DNA of 39,320 nt, taken from positions 1-39,320 of the forward strand of contig JAFLCF010000013.1 in NCBI GenBank assembly GCA_017303735.1. The letters are read 5' to 3'. Of the stretch, positions 33,471 through 39,320 are shown piece after piece. The notes below the pieces were generated by a model. It was not told the origin of the DNA and did not search any database. It saw nothing but the letters and a program-made list of their open reading frames with translations. Numbering within the stretch: position 1 is the first letter of the stretch; every line of letters starts with the position of its first letter. This stretch comes from Anaerolineae bacterium. GTDB lineage: Bacteria > Chloroflexota > Anaerolineae > Anaerolineales > Villigracilaceae. The position numbers and the translations under genes were made by a program.

Positions 33471-33546
33471 CGTTACAGGTTGAAGGTTACAGGTTGGAAA
33501 GTTCAAAGACCTGTAACCTTCAATATTTGACCTTGAACTTGAGACT
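33471..33546. repeat. Spacer hairpin of GTTACAGGTTGAAG units
   Basis: TTGAAGGTTACAGG (33480-33493) is perfectly complementary to CCTGTAACCTTCAA (33510-33523), a 14-bp stem with a 16-base loop. Degenerate copies continue almost to the ATG at 33548. Confidence 0.8.
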
Positions 33547-33547
33547 C

Positions 33548-34393
33548 ATGAAAAACCTTCGTCGCGCCTTCCGCCCGTATGGAAAAACCGCTCAAGCCAT
33601 TTGGCGATGGAAGCGGTTTTCGTTTAACGATGCGCCGCCCATATTTGCAAACTCCAAACCCAAGAGCGGTTCGCATTTGCTTTTGCAGGTGATGAATGGC
33701 TTTACGCAGATCATGCCGTATAAGTATGTGGATGCCGACCCCGTGCGGACGATCACATATGAAGGAAGAAGAAAGACGAAAGAAGAAATTCTCGCGGATC
33801 TGAAACGCACGCCCAAGGGAGTCATCGGCTGGGGTTATGTAGATGCGACGGAAGAAAATGCCTCTTTCTTAACTGGGAGCGGGCGCGTGAACTATTTTAT
33901 TTATCGCGACCCGAGAGATATGCTCGTCTCACAAGTGTTCTTCGCGACCGATATGCACGAAGAGCACGGCATGCACGATTACTACAACTCCCTGCCTGAT
34001 TTCGGAGCAAGGCTCAATGTGGCAATCACCGGTATTGATCGCGACGGCTTGAAGATGGTCAGCGTCAAGCAGAGATATGAAGGCGTGTTTGCCTGGTTGG
34101 AACAGAAGAACACCATGTGCATCCGCTTTGAAGACCTCATCAACAACCGCGATGCAACTCTCCTGAAAATGCTGGATGAAGTGGAAAAGACTGGTTACAA
34201 GATTCCCACTCCGCGCGAAAAGGCGTTGACTGTTCTTGTAGATGCCATTCAGCCCAAGAAGAGTCACACCTTCCGCTCGGGCAAAACCGGCGGCTGGACG
34301 CAGCACTTCACTGAAGACCATAAGAAGCTATTCAAAGATGTGACAGGTGATTTGATAGTAAGGCTGGGCTACGAGAAAAATAACGATTGGTAA
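33548..34393 (+). CDS. PAPS-dependent sulfotransferase domain protein (2)
   Basis: 281 residues from the ATG at 33548, just behind the repeat. The phosphosulfate-binding loop is ANSKPKSGSHLLLQVM (34-49), the 3'-phosphate motif FIYRDPRDMLVSQ (117-129), and GKTGGWTQHFT lies near the end. It closes with LGYEKNNDW, matching the end of sulfotransferase 1. It sits directly after the NANS-like synthase, so the acceptor may be a nonulosonate-containing glycan; this is inference from order. A terminator follows. Confidence 0.82.
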   Translation: MKNLRRAFRPYGKTAQAIWRWKRFSFNDAPPIFANSKPKSGSHLLLQVMNGFTQIMPYKYVDADPVRTITYEGRRKTKEEILADLKRTPKGVIGWGYVDATEENASFLTGSGRVNYFIYRDPRDMLVSQVFFATDMHEEHGMHDYYNSLPDFGARLNVAITGIDRDGLKMVSVKQRYEGVFAWLEQKNTMCIRFEDLINNRDATLLKMLDEVEKTGYKIPTPREKALTVLVDAIQPKKSHTFRSGKTGGWTQHFTEDHKKLFKDVTGDLIVRLGYEKNNDW

Positions 34394-34430
34394 ACAAACA
34401 AGGCGACGGATACCCGTCGCCTTGTTTATA
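34394..34430 (+). terminator. Intrinsic terminator after sulfotransferase 2
   Basis: ACAAGGCGACGG (34398-34409) pairs with CCGTCGCCTTGT (34414-34425) around ATAC, extended by AAAC/GTTT flanks. A TATAAT (34427-34432) at its right edge may be the -10 for the aminotransferase gene that begins at 34460. Confidence 0.82.
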
Positions 34431-34459
34431 ATAAGGCACTTCACTCAGAGGAGCTACGC

Positions 34460-35392
34460 ATGGCTGTTCATGGAACGCATAACGCTGTACAGGACGATCG
34501 GAACGACAAGATCTTGATCTATGTCAATGGGGAATTGTTTCCACGTAATGAAGCAAAGATTTCAGTATTTGATAGCGGATATTTGGTGGGCGATGGGATT
34601 TGGGAGGCGCTTCGTTTATATGACGGGGTGCTGGTCTTCCTCGATGAGCATCTGAATCGTCTCTGGCAGGCGGCAGCCACAGTGGGCATGGACATGAAAA
34701 TGACCCGCGAAGAATTGACCGAGAAGATCTGGCACACGCTTAAAGCCAATAACATGCATGATGGGGTGCATGTCCGCTTTATGGTGACGCGTGGCACGAA
34801 GAAGACTCCGTCTCAGGATCCGCGCCTGGTGTTGACCGGACCGAATCTGGTCATTATCCCCGAATATAAACTTGCCAGCCCTGATTCTCGCAACCGCGGT
34901 GTGACCTTGTTCACCAGTACCATTCGGCGTGGCTCGCCCGATTATTTAGACCCGCGCTTGAATTGTCATAGCAAGCTGCATGAGGTGATGGCATTGGTGC
35001 AGGCAATTGAAGCAGGTGCAGACGAAGCACTTATGCTGGATGTACATGGCTTTGTATCCACTTGTAATGCCACGAACTTCTTCATGGTCAAAGATGGCGA
35101 AGTGTGGACTTCAACCGGTCAATATTGCATGAATGGCATTACCCGTGGAAAGGTCATCAAAGTTTCACAAGATCATGGCATTCCCTGCCATCAAAAGAAT
35201 TTCTCGTTGTTCGATGTCTACGGTGCGGATGAAGCGTTTGTGACCGGCACCTTTGGAGGGCTGACTCCTGTGACCAAGATCGATGGACGTGTAATCGGGA
35301 CGGGTCAACCTGGGGCGATGACGGAAAAACTAACAGCCTTGTATAAGGCTGAAGTTCAGCAGGCAGTTCAAAAGGCGAAAGAGGCGATGTAG
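34460..35392 (+). CDS. Class IV (BCAT/D-amino-acid type) aminotransferase-like protein
   Basis: 310 residues of PLP fold type IV. FDSGYLVGDGIWEALRLYDG (about 37-56) is the N-terminal signature. The PLP lysine is K172 in HSKLHEV, and NGITRGKVI is the phosphate-binding segment. At the position of the usual glutamate that holds the PLP ring nitrogen, the protein has T201 in VSTCNATNFF (the common form is VSET or VSEG). The next gene starts two bases after the stop. In plants the same two domains are fused in BCAT-like proteins. It may use D- or branched-chain amino acids; the real substrate is unknown. AGAGGAG precedes the ATG. Confidence 0.8.
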   Translation: MAVHGTHNAVQDDRNDKILIYVNGELFPRNEAKISVFDSGYLVGDGIWEALRLYDGVLVFLDEHLNRLWQAAATVGMDMKMTREELTEKIWHTLKANNMHDGVHVRFMVTRGTKKTPSQDPRLVLTGPNLVIIPEYKLASPDSRNRGVTLFTSTIRRGSPDYLDPRLNCHSKLHEVMALVQAIEAGADEALMLDVHGFVSTCNATNFFMVKDGEVWTSTGQYCMNGITRGKVIKVSQDHGIPCHQKNFSLFDVYGADEAFVTGTFGGLTPVTKIDGRVIGTGQPGAMTEKLTALYKAEVQQAVQKAKEAM

Positions 35393-35394
35393 TC

Positions 35395-36135
35395 ATGTCT
35401 GATAAATTTGTTCGCATCTGTTTGTGGAGCGGTCCGCGCAATGTGTCCACCGCGTTGATGTATTCTTTCGCGCAACGGGATGATACTGTGGTCTATGATG
35501 AGCCGTTGTATGCACATTATTTATCGAAGACACCGGCACGCGCGTACCACCCTGGCGCGGAAGAAGTGATTGCTACGATGGAGAATGATGGCGAGAAAGT
35601 TGTGAGTGATCTGCTACTGGCAGACTTGCCAAAGCCTGTGGCGTTCTTCAAGCATATGACGCATCATTTATATAACCTGGATATGGCATTTCTTTCAAAG
35701 ACGGTGAATGTGTTATTGACGCGTGACCCGGTGGATATGCTGCCGAGTTATGCGGCACAAGTGGAGAACCCAACTCTTACGGATGTTGGGTATAAGGCAC
35801 ATACAGAGTTATTGAGTTATTTACAGTCGATTGGGCAAAACCCGCCTATTTTAGAGTCGAAGCAAATCTTGCTGAATCCGCGCAAGGTGTTGGGCGAACT
35901 GTGTGAGCGGATTGGCATCCCATTCAAAGAGTCGATGTTGAGCTGGCACGCGGGTGCGCGCCCGGAAGATGGTTCATGGGCGAAGTATTGGTATAAGTCT
36001 GTTCATCAATCGACGGGCTTTGGAAAATGGGTGCAGAAGCAGGATGCAGAAGCCTTCCCTGAACGGTTGCGTCCGCTTTTGGAAGAGTGCAAACCCTATT
36101 ATGAACAGTTGAATGAATTGGCGATCAAAGCCTGA
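35395..36135 (+). CDS. Sulfotransferase-like P-loop protein paired with the aminotransferase
   Basis: 246 residues. The N-terminal loop ICLWSGPRNVSTALMYSF (8-25) replaces the usual sulfotransferase PSB loop. VNVLLTRDPVDMLPSY corresponds to the 3'-phosphate region, and SWHAGARPEDGSWAKYWYK lies near the C-terminus. The family resembles the sulfotransferase-like domain of plant branched-chain aminotransferase-like proteins. Tight spacing to the class IV aminotransferase gene (TAG, two bases, ATG) supports a joint function. Whether it binds PAPS or another nucleotide is not known. Confidence 0.75.
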   Translation: MSDKFVRICLWSGPRNVSTALMYSFAQRDDTVVYDEPLYAHYLSKTPARAYHPGAEEVIATMENDGEKVVSDLLLADLPKPVAFFKHMTHHLYNLDMAFLSKTVNVLLTRDPVDMLPSYAAQVENPTLTDVGYKAHTELLSYLQSIGQNPPILESKQILLNPRKVLGELCERIGIPFKESMLSWHAGARPEDGSWAKYWYKSVHQSTGFGKWVQKQDAEAFPERLRPLLEECKPYYEQLNELAIKA

Positions 36136-36144
36136 TGATGAATA

Positions 36145-36183
36145 AATTTAGCGGATGGTGTAGAGTCATCCGCTAAATTATTT
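36145..36183 (+). terminator. Hairpin terminator after the aminotransferase pair
   Basis: AATTTAGCGGATG (36145-36157) pairs perfectly with CATCCGCTAAATT (36167-36179) around a 9-base loop, followed by ATTTA. Confidence 0.75.
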
Positions 36184-36197
36184 AATGGGCAATGTCT

Positions 36198-36203
36198 TAT
36201 AAT
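36198..36203 (+). promoter_or_regulatory. Candidate -10 box with very short leader
   Basis: A perfect TATAAT lies 15 bases before the ATG at 36219 and right after the previous terminator. It also lies just inside the alternative start at 36192, which argues for the 36219 start. No Shine-Dalgarno is visible. Confidence 0.4.
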
Positions 36204-36218
36204 AGCAAGACTACAAAC

Positions 36219-37841
36219 ATGAAGCGACTCTCTGAATTCTATACTCAACGCATCAAACGCGGACTGGTCCGCAGACTGACACTTCTCAAGGTTGCATCGG
36301 TGGCGCGGGAAGTGGCTCGTAAAGAACCGAAGCCAAGCGGCGCGCCAGTTGTCTTCTTCAAAGCCTCTACTGGTATTGACGATCTTTCGTGGAACAGCGG
36401 CTTTCATTTGCTCACCACTTGGGCGCTGCGCTTGCAGGGCATCCCTGTGGCGTATTTTGCTTGTAACTCGGGCTTGAGCAAATGTGTGCTTGGAACGAAC
36501 CGTGATAATCCACAAAAAGAAATGCCGTGCAAGTCTTGTGTGATGCAGAGCAATGCCTTGTATGCGGGCGTACAAGTAGACAAGAAAACAGGTACACAAG
36601 TAAACTGGTTTAACTTTCAACGTGATACTGAGATTCAAAATGCCATTCGTGATCTGGATATCGATCATTTATCACGTTTCACTCATCACGACATTCCCCT
36701 CGGCGCACTCTGCCTTCCAGGTCTGCGCTGGGTTCTGCGTATTCACCACCTAAATGATGACGAAAACACGCGCTATCTTTTGCGGGAATATATTTTGTCC
36801 GCGTGGAATGTGGCGTGGAAATTCTCGGACTTTCTCGATCAGACTCAGCCTCGGGCTGTAGTGGTCTTTAATGGGCAGTTCTACCCCGAAGCGACAGCGC
36901 GTTACATCGCCCAAAAACGCGGACTGCGCGTCATCACCCACGAAGTTGGACTTGAGCCTGCCACTGCGTATTTCACCGAAGGCGAAGCAACAGCCTATCC
37001 CATTCGCATTCCCGATGAATTTGAATTGAACGAAGCACAAAATGCGCGGCTCGATGCCTACCTCGCCAAACGCTTCAAGGGTGACTTTACCATGGCAGGC
37101 GTCAAATTCTGGGCAGATATGAAAGGGTTGGATGAAGCCTTTTTGCAAAAAGCGGCTCAATTCAAACAGATCGTGCCCATCTTTACCAACGTCATCTTTG
37201 ATACCAGCCAACCCCATGCCAATACAGTGTTTGAAGACATGTTCGATTGGCTCGACTTGACTTTGGAGATCATTCAAGAACATCCCGAAACCTTGTTCGT
37301 CATCCGCGCGCACCCTGACGAGTTACGCGTCCGCAAAGCCAGCCGTGAGACTGTGGGTGGCTGGGTGGAAATGAACAAGGTTACAGAACTGCCCAATGTG
37401 ATCTTTGTTCCATCGAACGAAACACTCAGTTCTTATGAGCTGATTCTGAGATCGAAGTTTGTCATGGTTTACAACTCCACCATTGGTTTGGAAGCTTCCA
37501 TAATGGGGATGCCGGTTTTGTGTGCAGGCAAAGCGAGGTTTACGCAGTACCCCACGGTGTTCTTTCCGCAGACGGTGGATGAAGTAAGACGAAAGATGCA
37601 AGAATTTTTGGACGCAGAGTCAATTGATGTGCCTGCTGAGTTTAAACGCAATGCGCGACGCTTCTTGTATTACCAGTTGTATAGAACATCCCTGCCTTTT
37701 GGTGATTTTCTTGAGCCCTCTGTGCGTGTGACACAAACAAAGCTGAAATCATTTGAGTTGGATGAATTGTTGAACTCCGCTTCTGTAAAGACGATCTTGG
37801 ATGGCGTCTTGAATGGTGGAGATTTCTTGTTGAAAGAATAG
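36219..37841 (+). CDS. Capsule-type GT-B glycosyltransferase-like protein
   Basis: 540 residues from ATG 36219 (549 from 36192). The N-terminal domain starts VVFFKASTGIDDLSWNSGFHLL and contains a Cys cluster CNSGLSKC...MPCKSC (about 84-107). The C-terminal half has FVIRAHPDELR and MVYNSTIGLEASIMGMPVL, motifs of the Capsule_synth (KpsS/LipB-like) and related GT-B families that include Kdo and sialyl-type transferases. No membrane segments are visible. A role in attaching a nonulosonate or other capsule sugar is plausible. A promoter candidate and a terminator in front suggest a new transcription unit. Confidence 0.65.
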   Translation: MKRLSEFYTQRIKRGLVRRLTLLKVASVAREVARKEPKPSGAPVVFFKASTGIDDLSWNSGFHLLTTWALRLQGIPVAYFACNSGLSKCVLGTNRDNPQKEMPCKSCVMQSNALYAGVQVDKKTGTQVNWFNFQRDTEIQNAIRDLDIDHLSRFTHHDIPLGALCLPGLRWVLRIHHLNDDENTRYLLREYILSAWNVAWKFSDFLDQTQPRAVVVFNGQFYPEATARYIAQKRGLRVITHEVGLEPATAYFTEGEATAYPIRIPDEFELNEAQNARLDAYLAKRFKGDFTMAGVKFWADMKGLDEAFLQKAAQFKQIVPIFTNVIFDTSQPHANTVFEDMFDWLDLTLEIIQEHPETLFVIRAHPDELRVRKASRETVGGWVEMNKVTELPNVIFVPSNETLSSYELILRSKFVMVYNSTIGLEASIMGMPVLCAGKARFTQYPTVFFPQTVDEVRRKMQEFLDAESIDVPAEFKRNARRFLYYQLYRTSLPFGDFLEPSVRVTQTKLKSFELDELLNSASVKTILDGVLNGGDFLLKE

Positions 37842-37848
37842 AGGAACC

Positions 37849-39090
37849 ATGAGCTATCAATTGATCCGCAATGGTACGTTGATCGACGGGACGGGCGCAG
37901 CTCCGCTGACGGATGCCGCTATACTCGTGAAGGACAACCACATTCAAGCCGTGGGCAAAGCGAATAGCATTCGTCTGCCAGATGCGCAGATGACAGAGAT
38001 CGATGCCAAAGGCGGTTTCATCCTACCTGGCATGATCGATACGCATGTACATGTCATGTTGGAAGGTGTGAACATTGTCCGCGATATGATGACGCCCTTC
38101 TCGATGCGTTTCTATAATTCGGTGACGTATTTGAGGAATACCATCAATGCGGGTATTACCAGTGTGCGTGATGCGGGTGGTGCGGATGCTGGTACCAAGC
38201 AGGCAGTAGAAAGCGGCGTGATCGTCGGTCCACGTTTGCAGATCAGCATTAGCGTGCTGACCACCACTGGCGGGCATGGCGATGGTTGGATGCTCTCTGG
38301 CATGGAGTATGACCTGTTCATGGCATACCCCGGTTTCCCCGAATGCCGCGTGGACGGCGTAGAAGATTGCCGCCGTAAAGTGCGTGAAGTGCTGCGTGCC
38401 GGTGCGGATGTCATCAAGATCTGTTCCACGGGCGGTGTGCTTAGCCCTACTGACCACCCAGAGTTTACACAGTTCTCCCCTGAGGAGTTGGAAGTGATCG
38501 TGCGTGAAGCGTCGTATCGGCGCGAGGTGAAGGTGATGTCGCATGCGCAGGGTGCTGAGGGCGTTAAGAACGCCATCCGCGCCGGAGTGCATTCCATTGA
38601 GCATGGCATCTTTTTGGATGAAGAAGCCATTGAACTGATGCTCAAACATGGTACCTATCTTGTGCCAACCTTGCTGGCTCCGCTGGCGGTTCTTGAAGCA
38701 GGTGAGAAAGGTGGTATGCCTGAGTATGGTATTCGCAAATCTCGTGAAGTGATCGAGATCCACAGTGACAGCATCAGCCGCGCTCACAAGGCTGGGGTTC
38801 GTATTGCCATGGGCACGGATGCGGGCGTCATGCCGCATGGGACGAATCTGCGCGAATTGGGGCTGATGAACAAGATCGGTATGACACCCATGCAGACGAT
38901 TGTCTCCACAACGAAGACAGCGGCAGAGTGTTTGGGCTGGGGTGATAAGGTTGGTACGATTGAAGCGGGCAAACTTGCCGATATAATCTTGCTAAAAACC
39001 GACCCATTGAAAGACATCCGATCGTTGGAGAATATCGATAACATCCCGCTGGTGATGAAAGATGGCAAGGTTGTGAAAGATAAAAGATAA
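37849..39090 (+). CDS. Imidazolonepropionase-like metal-dependent amidohydrolase
   Basis: 413 residues. The metal-binding DTHVHV is at 64-69. The bridging lysine candidate lies in VIKICSTGG, metal histidines in MSHAQG and SIEHG, and the catalytic aspartate in MGTDAG. The C-terminus KVGTIEAGKLADIILL is the usual beta-sandwich end of the family. Relatives include Xaa-Pro (Sgx9260-type) dipeptidases. No signal peptide is present. It follows the capsule-type gene after seven bases with an AGAGGA site, and ends at a bidirectional terminator. Its substrate and any link to glycans are unknown. Confidence 0.85.
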   Translation: MSYQLIRNGTLIDGTGAAPLTDAAILVKDNHIQAVGKANSIRLPDAQMTEIDAKGGFILPGMIDTHVHVMLEGVNIVRDMMTPFSMRFYNSVTYLRNTINAGITSVRDAGGADAGTKQAVESGVIVGPRLQISISVLTTTGGHGDGWMLSGMEYDLFMAYPGFPECRVDGVEDCRRKVREVLRAGADVIKICSTGGVLSPTDHPEFTQFSPEELEVIVREASYRREVKVMSHAQGAEGVKNAIRAGVHSIEHGIFLDEEAIELMLKHGTYLVPTLLAPLAVLEAGEKGGMPEYGIRKSREVIEIHSDSISRAHKAGVRIAMGTDAGVMPHGTNLRELGLMNKIGMTPMQTIVSTTKTAAECLGWGDKVGTIEAGKLADIILLKTDPLKDIRSLENIDNIPLVMKDGKVVKDKR

Positions 39091-39108
39091 TCAACTGGCT
39101 TGTAAAGC

Positions 39109-39138
39109 AAAACGTGGAGTTTGATAACTCCACGTTTT
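39109..39138. terminator. Bidirectional intrinsic terminator between convergent genes
   Basis: CGTGGAGTT (39113-39121) pairs with AACTCCACG (39126-39134) around TGAT, with AAAA on the left and a T-run on the right. It lies between the amidohydrolase and the minus-strand gene that ends at 39140. Confidence 0.88.
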
Positions 39139-39139
39139 T

Positions 39140-39320
39140 TTAATCCACGGCGATCTTCAAAACGATCTTTCTTGCAGGTTTGGATTCTCCAAGTGCCATA
39201 CTCGGCATGTGGGCGTCTTCAGGGAAAAGCAGTACAAAACACCCACTTTTCAATTCCACTTGATTACCTTCTCCAAAGAGCGGAAGAAAATCTTTCTCAG
39301 GTATGTATTCGCCTTGTTGC
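39140..39320 (-). CDS. YhcH/YjgK/YiaL (NanQ-like) family protein, C-terminal part
   Basis: A minus-strand frame open to the right edge encodes the last 59 residues before a stop at 39140-39142. It contains EYIPEKDFLPLFGEG, CFVLLFPEDAHMP and a final RKIVLKIAVD. The FPEDAHMP segment and the closing KIVLKI strand are typical of the YhcH/DUF386 cupin-like family, which includes NanQ, the sialic acid anomerase. The start is beyond the window. Presence next to nonulosonate genes fits a role with sialic-acid-like sugars, but members also act on other sugars. Confidence 0.8.
   Translation of the reverse strand, partial: QQGEYIPEKDFLPLFGEGNQVELKSGCFVLLFPEDAHMPSMALGESKPARKIVLKIAVD

Overview
The window reads as part of a surface-polysaccharide / sialic-acid-like (nonulosonate) glycan locus from a bacterium of roughly 50% GC. 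The taxon is my inference: an environmental Chloroflexota of the Anaerolineae type is likely. Pointers are the lipoprotein with a Thr/Pro-rich linker, many GT-C membrane proteins, two stand-alone four-helix-bundle (23S-IVS-type) genes, and several short palindromic repeat families between genes. No rRNA, tRNA, CRISPR array or insertion-sequence transposase was seen.

Layout. 1-3.4 kb: two SAM methyltransferases (the first cut by the window edge) and a large GT-C-like membrane protein. 3.6-15.6 kb: an almost entirely plus-strand glycan block with a PseB-like dehydratase, RmlD-like reductase, DUF4260 protein, Nudix hydrolase, GDPD-like phosphodiesterase, a SAF-containing NeuB-type synthase, four-helix-bundle gene, GT4, AAC(3)-fold acetyltransferase, GIY-YIG nuclease, DUF4910 aminopeptidase-like protein, SpsF-like cytidylyltransferase and two GT-A glycosyltransferases. 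15.6-22.4 kb: mostly general genes (diguanylate cyclase, LtrA, lipoprotein, small DMT-type protein, YihY/BrkB) plus one CDP-glycerol-transferase-like protein. 22.6-36.1 kb: a sulfation and second nonulosonate block with a sulfotransferase, second four-helix-bundle gene, Gfo/Idh/MocA oxidoreductase, two GT-C proteins, a fused ATP sulfurylase-APS kinase, SDR, CMP-sialate synthetase fused to a KdsC-like phosphatase, a NANS-like synthase lacking the SAF domain, a second sulfotransferase, and a class IV aminotransferase paired with a sulfotransferase-like P-loop protein. 36.2-39.3 kb: a capsule-type glycosyltransferase, an amidohydrolase and, convergent at the right edge, the 3' end of a YhcH/NanQ-family gene.

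How the genes may work together (inference). Two different nonulosonates could be made. The first set is PseB-like, NeuB1 and SpsF. The second set is SDR, NANS-like synthase and CMP-synthetase/phosphatase; its sequence signatures resemble the animal route through a 9-phosphate. Several glycosyltransferases would assemble the glycan, and sulfotransferases could sulfate it using PAPS from the fused Sat-CysC enzyme.

The most unusual structures are non-coding. An array of same-strand DnaA boxes on a roughly 21-bp period (5515-5802) runs from the 3' end of one gene into the next spacer. Both four-helix-bundle genes sit between long inverted repeats of unrelated sequence that stop exactly at the next gene's ATG. 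A GIY-YIG gene is bracketed by two head-to-head pairs of a REP-like palindrome, and a third pair lies at 3456-3598. Many spacers hold perfect 10-14 bp hairpins built from tandem short repeats, and similar repeats occur in frame inside coding regions.
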